A program made the translations under genes and the position numbers. This document shows positions 35,501 through 44,647 of a DNA stretch of 64,000 nt, in pieces. The stretch comes from Bernardetia sp. MNP-M8. Lineage in GTDB: Bacteria; Bacteroidota; Bacteroidia; Cytophagales; Bernardetiaceae. The notes beneath the pieces are model-generated. The model was not told the origin of the DNA. It did not search any database and saw only the letters and a list, made by a program, of their open reading frames with translations. Position 1 is the first letter of the stretch. Every line of letters begins with the position of its first letter. The DNA lies in the NCBI RefSeq assembly GCF_037126285.1, contig NZ_CP147012.1, positions 3,618,676 through 3,682,675 on the forward strand, read 5' to 3'.

Positions 35501-36898
35501 GCATTACGTAAACTTCTATCTAATTATTCAGATGAAATTTTTAGGCTTTTGCCTTGTTGGTTGGCTTCTCCAGAAACGGTGTCAGCTATTTTTCCATTGA
35601 TTCAAAATTTTGACTTAGTAATTTTTGATGAAGCTTCTCAATGTTTTGCTGAAAAAGGAATTCCTGCACTTTATCGTGGCAAACAAAGTATTATTGCTGG
35701 TGATGAAAAACAACTTCCTCCACACGATTTGTATCAACCACGTTGGGAAGAAGATTTGGATAAAATTGATTTTGATTCAGAAATATTTGAAAGTCAAAGT
35801 GATAAAGAAATCAATGAGGAAATAGATGAAATTCAAGAAATCCAAAACTATGAAAATACGAAACTAGCCCTAGAAGTAGATTCACTTTTAGATTTGGGTA
35901 AAAATTATCTTCCTTCTTTTGAATTGAATGGACATTATCGCAGTCGTTTTGCCGAACTGATAGCCTTTTCGAATTATCATTTTTATGGAAATCGTCTGAA
36001 AGTTGTGCCTGATTTGGGGATTATCGAAGAATATCAAGATTCTACACCCATAGAATATTTGAAAGTAAACGGAACTTGGCATCAAAATCAGAATCAAGAA
36101 GAAGCTGAAAGGGTAGTAGAATTAGTCAAAAATTTGATAAAAAATGAAGAAACTCAGAATCAGTTTAAATCAAAATCTATCGGAATAATTACGTTTAATT
36201 CAAAACAACAAAATCTTATTCGTGATTTACTAGAGGAAAATTTGGAAACAATTCCAGAGGATTTATTTATAAAAAACATCGAAAATGTACAGGGAGATGA
36301 GCGTGATTTGATTATTTTCTCGGTCGGTTATGCCCCAAATATGGCTGGAAAATTCCGTTTGAGCTTTGGTTCATTAAGTCAAGCAGGAGGCGAAAATCGT
36401 CTGAATGTAGCCATTAGTAGAGCAAGAGAAAAAATTTATGTAGTAAGTAGTATTTTTCCTCATCAGCTACCCGTTTTGGAAACGCATAGCTTGGGCGCAC
36501 AACTGTTGAAAAAATATTTATCTTTTGCACATTCTATTTCAGAAGGAAAAAGTTGGCATCAAATCAATTTTGAAGATAATATAGAAACTCCATCAAATAA
36601 AATTACTCAAAAAATAGAACAGAGTTATTTTGCAAATCTGAAAAATACAATAATTTCAACCAATCAAAATTCAGATATTGAATTTTCTCAAAATACATTC
36701 TCAGTAATGGATTTGGTAATGCTATCTAAAAATAATACTCAAAATAAAGAAATACTAGCAGCAATTTATACTGATGATGAACGTTATTTTGCTTCTTATT
36801 CAGCTAAAGAATTTCATGTTTATATGCCTATGCTTTTAGAGAAAAAAGGTTGGAAAGTGAAGTTTTTTTGGTCTAAGGATTATTTTTTGGGAAATTAA
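32558..36898 (+). CDS. Large SF1 DNA/RNA helicase of the DNA2/NAM7 type
   Basis: A 1446-residue ATP-dependent helicase. The N-terminal 300 residues resemble the DUF4011-type domain that precedes SF1 helicases in bacteria. Walker A is GPPGTGKS (335-342). The insert (about 380-1000) is largely helical/coiled-coil. Walker B DLVIFDEASQ is near 1018-1028, motif III GDEKQLPP follows, then NVQGDERDLIIF near 1245 and motif VI NVAISRAREKIYVVS near 1283-1297. The last 65 residues (AKEFHVYMPMLLEKKGWKVK, WSKDYF) resemble the end of a Vsr/MTES_1575-like nuclease domain, without clear catalytic residues. Such proteins often occur in defence loci, but a defence role here is only inferred. Confidence 0.8.
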   Translation: MQKHKLLEIYQRRLTNLSGKNRSLWLPKIYKNSFLDINELDFLLNKPAFSVVESLLANKKTIPLCQLSDARDSKNNQISRQLKGIERKTTSIFEESGAFDLYVGFPFIEGKLHDDTVVRCPLLFFPVTLEIKNRKWQITQRTDAGVSFNKALLLAYSHFNESEISESILEENFEEFPNNALEFLTQLYNYLEKSELEINFNQETFAQKLLPFFSQTKQDATNLFETGKLKLVSQAVLGLFPQAGSYLYQDYEKLINDEKTPQLEDFFHGDFTKFNDVFDGSGSFRETEYQDEILKNNTNQKEITEEEIFAPFALDASQEQVLKAVKNNNSFVVQGPPGTGKSQLICNLVSDFVAQGKKVLVVCQKRAALDVVQNRLNEIEISPFIALVHDFKQDRKIIYEQIQNHIQNLELYEKQNKSLNAIHLERNFLKISREIDSLTNEFEEYRTVFFDEKNCGKSIKELYLNADLKKEYTELSQVSSFVFDDEFDSSFDNEPSLRVRRQRGISVSKFKKNLKNYIRLQNNYENPSYILSERQSFAGFDEENKKEILALFTEIPNFKKSIESKFSTLLGKPISYDQAKKWTEKVPQWKQAVKELQDKNLWQIFKESRYYEFEQPEWLNEYIEISQKENIAASYANAEKKWLSQKEKDLLSYFSDGGMEKFLEQRTLKEANFLVQEYKKQKQSFLRKVWKRMAAPKAEKFTKELLEKYRRKDEIKNIDWLLKKISKRNSFELKMIAMQAVEWVSEPPSSIGLKKNELKNWFISHRKALALKLLLVELIEYSRIFLEKDITHQDLNLFLEEFVNLLTETDTEEKRWNQYLTESQINLLLNINNSEIQSEKLFEIKTVIDSDFNKLVELDTLKANFSKAELKTIEELKKYFSENELLNETEILNLFDNSVQISWINELENHFPILKTVGSQNWKENEERLKTLVAQKQQISADILRLKIKEKTYKDIEFNRLGNRTTYRDLEHQVKKKRSIWALRKLLSNYSDEIFRLLPCWLASPETVSAIFPLIQNFDLVIFDEASQCFAEKGIPALYRGKQSIIAGDEKQLPPHDLYQPRWEEDLDKIDFDSEIFESQSDKEINEEIDEIQEIQNYENTKLALEVDSLLDLGKNYLPSFELNGHYRSRFAELIAFSNYHFYGNRLKVVPDLGIIEEYQDSTPIEYLKVNGTWHQNQNQEEAERVVELVKNLIKNEETQNQFKSKSIGIITFNSKQQNLIRDLLEENLETIPEDLFIKNIENVQGDERDLIIFSVGYAPNMAGKFRLSFGSLSQAGGENRLNVAISRAREKIYVVSSIFPHQLPVLETHSLGAQLLKKYLSFAHSISEGKSWHQINFEDNIETPSNKITQKIEQSYFANLKNTIISTNQNSDIEFSQNTFSVMDLVMLSKNNTQNKEILAAIYTDDERYFASYSAKEFHVYMPMLLEKKGWKVKFFWSKDYFLGN

Positions 36899-36910
36899 TA
36901 TAAAATTTAA

Positions 36911-37629
36911 CTATTTACTTATTTTATCAATTATATTAAGTTGTGGAATTTGTAAATCAGATTCAAAAGAGATAGTAAAAAGTTTAAGGCGAGGATATTT
37001 TCTTAAAATATTTTTACCATTCCAGTAGTTCTTAGCTTCGTACATGCTATATATGTATAAATTTCTCATGTAATACACAACATAAAATTTATTAGAATAA
37101 CTTAGTCGTAAATGACTTTTAAACACAGACATATCTACATCTTGTTTCTCTAAGAAATCTATAATTCCATTAATTTCATGTTGTACAAAATTTTCACTAT
37201 AGGAATAATGTTTAAAGTGCATTGAGGCATCTGCATTTAACATCTTTGTATTTATTGTTCTTACAAACATAGAGTCCAAATCTAAATTAAACTACTCATT
37301 CCTATAATTTGGTCGCTAATATCTAAAGACTTTTTATATACATAAATCTGATTAGAAAATATATTATCATTAAAATAAATACTATCATTCCAACACATTA
37401 AATTAAATGTTGTTCTTCCTTCCATATAAACCTGTATATCAAATACATGTATATTCTTATATAGATAATCTTCTTTGTAAGAACTTATTGTATCTAATTT
37501 TTTTCTTCTAGTGTAATCTAAAGTAAAATTATTTACTTTTTCTTCACAAGAAATAGCCTTATTGTTTTCTTGATGTAATGAATGACAGCTAATAATTATA
37601 AAAATAAATATAATATAAAATATTTTCAT
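36911..37629 (-). pseudogene. Frameshifted lipoprotein gene
   Basis: Two minus-strand frames abut. Frame 1 (37629-37282) starts with leader MKIFYIIFIFIIISC and a lipobox cysteine and ends at GMSSLI. Frame 2 (37279-36911) has no ATG at its beginning but reads FNLDLDSMFVRTINTKML directly across the junction and continues for 120 residues. A one-base indel near 37285-37300 would unite them into a lipoprotein of about 235 residues. No family is recognised. A translational coupling of two true genes is less likely because frame 2 would need a TTG start. Confidence 0.6.
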
Positions 37630-37769
37630 CGTTGTTCTTTTAAGATTATAAATCTAATAGAGTTTTAAACCTCAATATAGTAAAAGCTATTTACTCCTCT
37701 GAATATTATTTTTGTCCAAACTATCCTCTTATTTCAGTAAATTTGTCTGTTTAAAGACTAGCTCATAGT

Positions 37770-37777
37770 TATTTTTG
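37770..37777 (+). promoter_or_regulatory. -7 element of rnpA
   Basis: TATTTTTG gives a predicted start near 37783, about 30 bases upstream of the proposed CTG start codon. A TTTG exists at 37742-37745 but the spacer is 24, too long. Confidence 0.35.
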
Positions 37778-37812
37778 TTCAATAAATTTCTATACTTTTA
37801 AAATAATAAAAT

Positions 37813-38229
37813 CTGGAAACTTCAAAAAATACTTTCACAAAACAAGAACGTCTCTCTTCTGTCAAAGATATCGAAACACTTTTTAAAAAAGGCAAATCAT
37901 TGTTTGTCTTTCCTTTAAAAGTTGTTTTTATTCCCAAAAAAGTAGAAGACAAAAAAGAGGAAAACAACCAAAAAAATACTCTCCCTGCTCGTCTATTGAT
38001 TTCAGTTTCGAAGCGAAATTTTAAAAAAGCTGTCGATAGAAATCGTATCAAAAGGCAAATTAGAGAAGGATACAGACTTCAAAAATCTGAATTTGATTTG
38101 TCGCATGTAGATACATTTGCTTTTATTTGTATTGCTAAAGAACATATTGATTCAAAGTTTTTACACAAACGTATTAAAAAATTATTACAGATGTTGGAAA
38201 ATGAAGGTAAAAGTAGAGTTAATAGCTAG
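37813..38229 (+). CDS. rnpA: Ribonuclease P protein component, apparent CTG start
   Basis: A 138-residue protein subunit of RNase P, which matures the 5' ends of tRNAs. The conserved core is RLLISVSKRNFKKAVDRNRIKRQIREGYR. The family N terminus, NTFTKQERLSSVKDIETLFKKG-like, is encoded upstream of the TTG at 37900. The frame is open only back to a TAA at 37807, and between them there is no ATG, GTG or TTG before that N terminus. CTG at 37813 gives a product beginning M-E-T-S-K-N-T-F, which fits the family. An insertion of Lys/Glu/Asn at about 60-75 is unusual. rpmH and yidC are not adjacent. Confidence 0.85.
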   Translation: METSKNTFTKQERLSSVKDIETLFKKGKSLFVFPLKVVFIPKKVEDKKEENNQKNTLPARLLISVSKRNFKKAVDRNRIKRQIREGYRLQKSEFDLSHVDTFAFICIAKEHIDSKFLHKRIKKLLQMLENEGKSRVNS

Positions 38230-38375
38230 TTTGATTGGTTATTGTTTGCATGTTAGTAATTCTTTTCAGAGTATTGTATCAAAAAGCCAGTTATATTGAA
38301 GTATCTTTAAAGAAAAGTACTTGATATTTCGTTATCCTATTCTAAAAACTAACTGTTCAATAACACATAAATTAA

Positions 38376-40658
38376 ATGTCTAAGAAAACACCTCTTTCTC
38401 TTTCTTCTTCTGGACAAGATTCACAGCAACTTGTAAAAGGACAAGGATTTGGAACTGCACCTGTATTTTTTACTGCTATTTCTACTATTTTGGGGGCAGT
38501 CATGTTCTTGCGTTTTGGGTATGCTGTTGGAAATGTTGGACTTTTGGGTTCTATCGGAATTATTATTTTAGGACATATTGTAACTATTCCAACAGCCATG
38601 GCAATTGCCGAAATTGCAACCAATCAAAAAGTAGAAGGAGGAGGAGAATATTATATTGTCTCTCGTTCCTTCGGACTAAATATTGGCGCAACTATCGGAA
38701 TTGCGCTTTATCTTTCACAAGCAATTAGTGTAGCTTTTTATATTATTGCTTTTGCTCAAGCCTTTCAGCCTGTTTTAGAATATCTTCGAACACTTCCGTA
38801 TGTTATCGACAATGGGCTTTTATTTTTTGTAGAAGATAGATTGATTAGTCTTCCTGCACTTTTGTTACTTATTTTAATGGTTTCTACAAAAGGTGCTGAT
38901 TTGGGCGTAAAGGCTCTTTATTTTGTTGTTGCTCTGCTTTTTATTTCTTTGATTATGTTTTTTGTAGGAACTACAAATTACGTTTATGATTATAATTCAG
39001 TCGGTTTGAGTGATTCAATTGCCAATCCAGATTCTTTCTTTAAAGTATTTGCTATTTGTTTTCCAGCGTTTACAGGAATGACGGCAGGCGTAGGCTTGTC
39101 AGGTGATTTGAAAAGCCCACGTAAATCAATTCCCCTCGGTACTCTTTCAGCTACTTTTGCAGGAATGTTTATCTATTTCTTTATCGTTTATAAATTATAT
39201 GTTTCAGCAACTCCACAAGAACTTCATACAGACCAACTTATAATGGAAAAAATTGCCCTTTGGGGTCCAATGATTTTGGTAGGTTTGGCTGCTGCAACAG
39301 CCTCTTCAGCTTTAGGGTCAATTTTGGTTGCTCCCAGAACACTCCAAGCCTTAGCTAATGATGATGCGTTTCCTTCTCAAAAAATGAACAATTGGTTAGC
39401 AAAAGGAAAAGGTAAAAAAGCTGAACCTTTTAATGCTACCTTGATTACTTCTGCTTTTGCACTTATTTTTGTTATTGCTGGTGATGTTAATGCTGTGGCT
39501 GAAATTATCTCTATGTTTTTTATGGTAACGTATGGTACTATTTGTTCAATTTCGTTCTTAGAGCATTTATCTGGCGATACTTCTTACCGTCCTACTTTTC
39601 GTTCAAAATGGTATATTTCACTTCTTGGTGCATTAGCTTGTATTTTTATGATGTTTAGTATGAATCCTACTTATGCTTTTATTTCTTTGATTTCAATGGT
39701 AGTTCTACACATTGTGATGAGCCAATATCGTAAGAAAAGCACAGGAATTGTTTATCTATTTCAAGGAGCTATTTTCCAAGTCAATAGAGAATTACGAGTA
39801 TTTTTGCAAAAACGTGAAGATGAAAAAACAACACAATGGAATCCTGCTATTGTTTGTCTTTCGCAAGATTTTTTCCGTCGTCAGAGTGCTTTTAATATGC
39901 TGCGTTGGCTTTCGCATCGTTATGGATTCGGAACATATATCCATTATATTCAAGGGTTTTTATCAAAAGATACTAATATTATCGCTAAAGAAACCAAAAA
40001 GGATATTATCCAAATGGCTTCCAAAACTAAAAGTAATGTCTATATAGATACACTTGTAAGTCCCTCGCTTACTTCTTCGATTGCACAAGTATTGCAATTA
40101 CCTGGGGTTTCAGGACTTGAAAATAATATGTTTTTATTAGAGTTTAGTAAAAATAATCCTGAAAACCTGAAAGGAATTATTGATAATTACCCACTTATCA
40201 AAGCCACTTCCTTTGATGTATGTGTATTAGCTACCTCCGAAAGAAATTTTGGATTCAAGAAAAGTATAAATATTTGGATTACTCGTCATAGTTTCCAAAA
40301 TGCAAACTTGATGATTCTTTTGGCGTATGTAATTGTGGGGCATAGAGATTGGAAAGATGCAGATATAAAACTATTTGCTGTCTATGCTGATGCAGAAATT
40401 GAAACTGAAAGAGTAAAACTCATCGAACTTATTAAATCAGGTCGTTTGCCTATTTCAGCTACAAATGTAGAATTGATTGCACAACGAGGAAAAAGTATGA
40501 AACAAATCATTAATGAAAAATCAAAATCGGCTGACCTTACTATGATTGGACTCAATGACAAACAGGTAAAAGAAGAGGGAGAAGCTATTTTTAAAGGTTA
40601 TGATACCATTTCAGATATTTTATTTGTAAATAGTCATAATCAGAAAATTATTGAATAA
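38376..40658 (+). CDS. SLC12-like cation-chloride/amino-acid transporter
   Basis: A 760-residue member of the APC superfamily, similar to the Na-K-Cl cotransporter (SLC12) branch. The N terminus has the marker TILGAVMFLRFGYAVGNVG, followed by about twelve membrane helices to residue 455 (GGGEYYIVSR in TM3, FAICFPAFTGMTAGVGLSGD in TM6). The C-terminal about 300 residues are cytoplasmic and contain a universal-stress-like alpha/beta fold (LMILLAYVIVGHRDW, IKLFAVYADAEIETERVKL). Substrate cannot be told from sequence. It is in an operon with a DctQ-like gene that starts 2 bases after its stop. Confidence 0.85.
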   Translation: MSKKTPLSLSSSGQDSQQLVKGQGFGTAPVFFTAISTILGAVMFLRFGYAVGNVGLLGSIGIIILGHIVTIPTAMAIAEIATNQKVEGGGEYYIVSRSFGLNIGATIGIALYLSQAISVAFYIIAFAQAFQPVLEYLRTLPYVIDNGLLFFVEDRLISLPALLLLILMVSTKGADLGVKALYFVVALLFISLIMFFVGTTNYVYDYNSVGLSDSIANPDSFFKVFAICFPAFTGMTAGVGLSGDLKSPRKSIPLGTLSATFAGMFIYFFIVYKLYVSATPQELHTDQLIMEKIALWGPMILVGLAAATASSALGSILVAPRTLQALANDDAFPSQKMNNWLAKGKGKKAEPFNATLITSAFALIFVIAGDVNAVAEIISMFFMVTYGTICSISFLEHLSGDTSYRPTFRSKWYISLLGALACIFMMFSMNPTYAFISLISMVVLHIVMSQYRKKSTGIVYLFQGAIFQVNRELRVFLQKREDEKTTQWNPAIVCLSQDFFRRQSAFNMLRWLSHRYGFGTYIHYIQGFLSKDTNIIAKETKKDIIQMASKTKSNVYIDTLVSPSLTSSIAQVLQLPGVSGLENNMFLLEFSKNNPENLKGIIDNYPLIKATSFDVCVLATSERNFGFKKSINIWITRHSFQNANLMILLAYVIVGHRDWKDADIKLFAVYADAEIETERVKLIELIKSGRLPISATNVELIAQRGKSMKQIINEKSKSADLTMIGLNDKQVKEEGEAIFKGYDTISDILFVNSHNQKIIE

Positions 40659-40660
40659 AA

Positions 40661-41155
40661 ATGATATTAGTAAAAGCAATAGATAATCTTATCGATAAAA
40701 TAGGCGAATTAACACAATGGTTGGCTTCTATTTTGGTGATTTTGGTTTGTGTAGACGTAATTTTACGTTATACAATTGGTTTTAGTAGTGCTTTTTTATC
40801 AGAACTAGAATGGCATATTTTTTCATTTTTCTTTCTAGTGGGTGCTGCTTATACACTTAAAGACGACAAACATGTGCGTGTAGATGTTTTTTATGCTCGT
40901 TTTTCTGAAAAGAAAAAGGCTTTAGTGAATCTTTTTGGGACACTTATTTTTCTGATTCCTTTTTGTGTTGTAGTCATAAAAGGTGGAATTCCTTATACAG
41001 AATTTGCTTTCAGACTTTCAGAAGGTTCGCCAGATCCTGGGGGATTGCCTGCTCGTTTTATTGTAAAAAGCTTTATCGTTATTGGCTTTGGACTTCTTTT
41101 TTTACAAGCTATTAGTTTAGTTTTGAAGAGTTTTTTTATCATAATCAAAAAATAA
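40661..41155 (+). CDS. TRAP transporter small permease, DctQ-like (orphan)
   Basis: A 164-residue protein with four membrane helices and the DctQ pattern: ILVCVDVILRYTIGFSSAF, ELEWHIFSFFFLVGAAYTLKDDKHVRVDVFY, GSPDPGGLPARFIVKSF. TRAP systems need DctP (binding protein) and DctM (large permease), and neither is in the window. It follows the SLC12-like gene by 2 bases, so the two are co-translated. Either DctM/DctP are elsewhere, or this small subunit has another partner. Confidence 0.85.
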   Translation: MILVKAIDNLIDKIGELTQWLASILVILVCVDVILRYTIGFSSAFLSELEWHIFSFFFLVGAAYTLKDDKHVRVDVFYARFSEKKKALVNLFGTLIFLIPFCVVVIKGGIPYTEFAFRLSEGSPDPGGLPARFIVKSFIVIGFGLLFLQAISLVLKSFFIIIKK

Positions 41156-41179
41156 AACCCACAAATCAGTTTGTGGGTT
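41156..41179. terminator. Bidirectional hairpin between dctQ-like and yqeY
   Basis: AACCCACAAA (41156-41165), loop TCAG, TTTGTGGGTT (41170-41179). It overlaps the end of the dctQ-like gene, and a T-run lies on the minus side. Confidence 0.7.
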
Positions 41180-41252
41180 AAATAATTATAGTAAATGAAT
41201 TACGTTTGTAAAATTGTAATAAATTGTATTCATTCCGTAATCCGTAATCGAT

Positions 41253-41711
41253 TTACTTATTAATCAATTCTTTCACTACTTTAGCAATTGTTTGTTTTTC
41301 AGCTTCTGTGCCTAATTCTTTAATGGCTGCACCCATTACTTGTCCCATTTGTTGAGGAGTAACTTCGCCCATTCCAGCCAAAATTTTCTCTACTCTTATT
41401 TTTACTTCATCTTCTGAAAGCATTTGAGGTAAGAATTTTTCAATAACTTCTAACTCTGCTTTTTCAGTTTCGGCAAGTTCTGTACGTCCTTCTTGCTCAT
41501 AAAGAGCTAAAGATTCACGTCTTTGTTTGGCTTGTTTTAATAAAATATCTAATTCTTGTTGTTCTGAAAGAGATTCTGAGGTGCTTCCTTTTTCAGTTTG
41601 AGCCAATAAAATAGCTGATTTGATAGCACGAAGAGCCGTTAATTTTGTTGTTTCTTTTGCACGCATAGCGACTTTCATTTCGCTTTCTACTTTTTCTTTT
41701 AAAGTTGTCAT
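41253..41711 (-). CDS. yqeY: GatB/YqeY domain protein
   Basis: A 152-residue protein of the YqeY family, homologous to the C-terminal domain of GatB amidotransferase. Family signature: ALRAIKSAI near the N terminus, ELDILLKQAKQRRESL, EREKAELEVIEKFLPQMLSE-like, GAAIKELGTEAEKQTIAKVVKELI at the end. It binds tRNA-like RNA or assists amidation by analogy, but has no proven role. Monocistronic. Confidence 0.92.
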   Translation of the reverse strand: MTTLKEKVESEMKVAMRAKETTKLTALRAIKSAILLAQTEKGSTSESLSEQQELDILLKQAKQRRESLALYEQEGRTELAETEKAELEVIEKFLPQMLSEDEVKIRVEKILAGMGEVTPQQMGQVMGAAIKELGTEAEKQTIAKVVKELINK

Positions 41712-41998
41712 TTTATGGGTTAATTAAATTATAAAAAATAAACTGAATCACACTTTAAAGTTAATTCAAATTAATAAACACGAATTTAATCAAAATCAAT
41801 CCCTAATGACAGTTTATTTTTAAATTAGATAAAAAGACTTCAATTTCAAACTTATATTATATTTGGTTTAGGATAGGTTTTTGATTGTGTTTAAATTTTA
41901 AAAATTAAGTTTTTAAGAATAAAATTTGTATTTATATTTAATTCACTGTAAGCAGCATTATATGTCTGTAAAAAACAATTTAATATCCCCTCAATTTT

Positions 41999-42406
41999 AT
42001 GGAAAAGAAACTACTAGAAAATCAATTTTGTACTTACTATTATGATAATACAAATAAATTTCTCACTCAGTTATGGACAAATGAAAGTGATGATATGACA
42101 GAAGATGATTACAAAAAAGAAATGCGAAACTACTTAGGTTTTGTTCAAAAACATGTTGTATCTCATGCTTTGATTAATCTTCAAGAGTTCAATTTTACTA
42201 TTGTCCCTCAAGTTCAAGTTTGGGTAGATGAAAATATAGCTATTCACGCAAATAAAATCGTACAAAAAATTGCTTTTGTTTTACCACAAGATTTAATGGT
42301 AGAGTTATCGGTCGAACAAGTAATGACAGAAAATGAAGGTAAAAATTATAAAGCATTAAATTATTTCGATAATGAGAAAGTTGCCAAAAAATGGTTGTTA
42401 GATTAA
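41999..42406 (+). CDS. STAS/SpoIIAA-like hypothetical protein
   Basis: A 135-residue protein with the alpha/beta pattern of SpoIIAA-like/STAS domain proteins in Bacteroidota (NQFCTYYYDNTNKFLTQLWTN-like strand pair, YLGFVQKHVVSHALINLQEFNF, VQKIAFVLPQDLMVELSVEQVM, LNYFDNEKVAKKWL). The end ExxAxxWL is typical of this group, which is often annotated SpoIIAA-like. No phosphorylation serine is evident. It may be a regulator. 287 bases upstream (41712-41998) show no other gene. Confidence 0.6.
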   Translation: MEKKLLENQFCTYYYDNTNKFLTQLWTNESDDMTEDDYKKEMRNYLGFVQKHVVSHALINLQEFNFTIVPQVQVWVDENIAIHANKIVQKIAFVLPQDLMVELSVEQVMTENEGKNYKALNYFDNEKVAKKWLLD

Positions 42407-42524
42407 TTATTGAAAATTAGTAGTAAAAAAAGTAGAGTTTGGTTATTAATTCTTTAAAACAAATTTGATTTTTGTATTTTTATACAACTAGAATTTATCA
42501 ATCAATCGCTATTTTTTTTTAATT

Positions 42525-44633
42525 ATGGATACTTTTAAAATATTTTTTCGTCGTTTTTTATATGTACTTGGTTTTTTTGCCATTCTCATTTTAGGTCTTT
42601 TACTATTTTGGATGTACAAAGGGATTCCTATTATTTCTCTTGATCCCTTTAGTTATGTGCCTTCAAGTGCAATGTATATTTTAGAAACTGACGAACCTGT
42701 TGATAGTTGGGAAGAGATTAGTAGTTCTCAGCTTTGGAAACATCTACAAACGCAACCTTATTTTGGCGAACTTACAAAAGATGCAGCTTCATTAGACACA
42801 ATGATTCATCAAAATAGAGAAGTTTTTGACTTTCTTGGTAAAAGAAAAGTTTTGGTTTCTTCACACATTCACAAACAAGGAGATTATGATTTTTTATTTA
42901 TTGTTGATTTGAAGCGAGAAATTCCATCATTTTTAGAAAAAAATATTGGAACATTTATGAGTAGTGTTGAAGATTCTTCTAAATACGAATACAAAGGAAA
43001 TCGTATTTATTTAATAAAAAATACATCAGATAATTCTCAATGGGCAATTTCTATTCGCCAACATCTGCTTTTATGTTCTCAAACTCCTGCCTTGATTGAA
43101 GCTGCTTTAGATGAGCGAGAAAATCCAAATAATTTTGAAAATAACCGTCGTTTTAAAAAAGTTGTTTCAAAAACTTCCTCTAGAAATTTAGGAAACTTAT
43201 TTATCAACTATGATTTGGCAGATGAATTTTTTGGTCTTTATATGGACGAATCAAATGAATATCTGAATGATATTTCAGAAGCTCTGTTTTTCTCTGGGCT
43301 AAATTTAGATTTGGAACAAATAGGCGACGATGACGATGAAAATGCTTCTACACTAGTTAGGATGATAGGAACGACAGTAATTAATGATTCTGTGCCTTCT
43401 CATGTACGTGCGTTGTTGCGTTCTGGAAGTAGTGATATTACGGCTGCTCGGGTTGTTCCACAGCGTTCTGCATTTTATTTTAGTGTCAATTTTGATGATT
43501 TTTTGAGCTATTATGATAAGTTTACTGAGGTTTTGCAGCGAGATGAAGAAGCCTATCAAGAATATCAAAATCAAATTAGAACTGTCGAAAGACTTTTAGA
43601 TATTAGCGTTCGGGACAATTTTTTCTCTTGGATTGGTTCAGAAATGGCAGTTATTCAGAGTGAAGCAACAGAGTCGATTGATAAAAATGATGAATATGCA
43701 CTTGTTTTGAAGGCAAAATCTATTTCGGAAGCAACAGCTCAATTAGAGTTTATTGGAGAAAAAATTCGTAAACGCACACCTGTAAAAGTGGTAGTTTCCG
43801 AACACAAAGGACACAAAATAAGCATGCTTGCTGTAAAGGGATTCTTCAAATTGGTAATGGGAAAATATTTTGAAAAAATTGATAAACCCTATTTTACTTT
43901 TATTGAAGATTATGTCATTTTTAGTAATAGTCCTAAAACACTCAAAAACTTGATTGATGATTATGAAATGGGACTTACTTTGGCAAAATCACCTTCTTTT
44001 CAAAATTTCTTTAAAGAATTTGAAGCTGATAATTCAAACTTTTTTGCTTACATAAATATGCCTGTTGCTCTCAAAACTCTAAAGCGTTCGATGAGTCCAG
44101 AAACTTGGAAGACAGTTCAACAAAATGCAAATTATGTGATTTCTCAACCACACTGGGGTTTTCAGCTTCGTAGAGATGAAACCAATTTTTATGATACTCG
44201 CTTAGTTACGGTTTATGAAAATCCTGAAAATGTTAGAAATGATTATAAACTAGCACAAGAAAACCGTAAAAAACTGCTAGAACAACTCAATAGCAAGAAT
44301 ATTTTAGAAAAAGTGTTTGGAACAGAAGAAAAAATAGACCTTTTCGAACAGCTCCAAACTATTCCAGAATCTGAATTGATTGAATTAGATAAAGATAATG
44401 CTGAGCGTCGTTTGATTGTCAGAAGTCAAGAAGATACTCGTTACGAATATGAAGTAAAAGGAAGTATAAAAGATGGAGTTTATCGTGAATTTAAAGCTGG
44501 AAAACTTATTATTGAAGGTTATTATAAGAATGATAAGCGAGATGGAAAATGGCGTTTCTATGATAAAAATGGCAAGATAAAAGAACGAAAACGCTACAAA
44601 GAAGGAGAAGAAACTAAGTTTTCTTTATTTTGA
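42525..44633 (+). CDS. DUF3352-like membrane-anchored protein with MORN-type tail
   Basis: A 702-residue protein: a single N-terminal membrane helix (about 13-32, LYVLGFFAILILGLLLF) and a large periplasmic region like DUF3352 proteins (IPIISLDPFSYVPSSAMYILE, KRKVLVSSHIHKQGDYDFLFI, ISMLAVKGFFKL). The last about 55 residues contain two MORN/YwqK-like repeats (IKDGVYREFKAGKLIIEGY, NDKRDGKWRFYDKNGKIK). The combination of a DUF3352-like body with a YwqK-type tail is noteworthy. Function unknown. A terminator follows. Confidence 0.65.
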   Translation: MDTFKIFFRRFLYVLGFFAILILGLLLFWMYKGIPIISLDPFSYVPSSAMYILETDEPVDSWEEISSSQLWKHLQTQPYFGELTKDAASLDTMIHQNREVFDFLGKRKVLVSSHIHKQGDYDFLFIVDLKREIPSFLEKNIGTFMSSVEDSSKYEYKGNRIYLIKNTSDNSQWAISIRQHLLLCSQTPALIEAALDERENPNNFENNRRFKKVVSKTSSRNLGNLFINYDLADEFFGLYMDESNEYLNDISEALFFSGLNLDLEQIGDDDDENASTLVRMIGTTVINDSVPSHVRALLRSGSSDITAARVVPQRSAFYFSVNFDDFLSYYDKFTEVLQRDEEAYQEYQNQIRTVERLLDISVRDNFFSWIGSEMAVIQSEATESIDKNDEYALVLKAKSISEATAQLEFIGEKIRKRTPVKVVVSEHKGHKISMLAVKGFFKLVMGKYFEKIDKPYFTFIEDYVIFSNSPKTLKNLIDDYEMGLTLAKSPSFQNFFKEFEADNSNFFAYINMPVALKTLKRSMSPETWKTVQQNANYVISQPHWGFQLRRDETNFYDTRLVTVYENPENVRNDYKLAQENRKKLLEQLNSKNILEKVFGTEEKIDLFEQLQTIPESELIELDKDNAERRLIVRSQEDTRYEYEVKGSIKDGVYREFKAGKLIIEGYYKNDKRDGKWRFYDKNGKIKERKRYKEGEETKFSLF

Positions 44634-44647
44634 TAAAAACAAAAAAT

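Noticed and set aside
37900-38229. RnpA starting at TTG 37900
   Set aside because: This would remove the conserved ERL...LFKKG N terminus, which is encoded upstream in the same frame.
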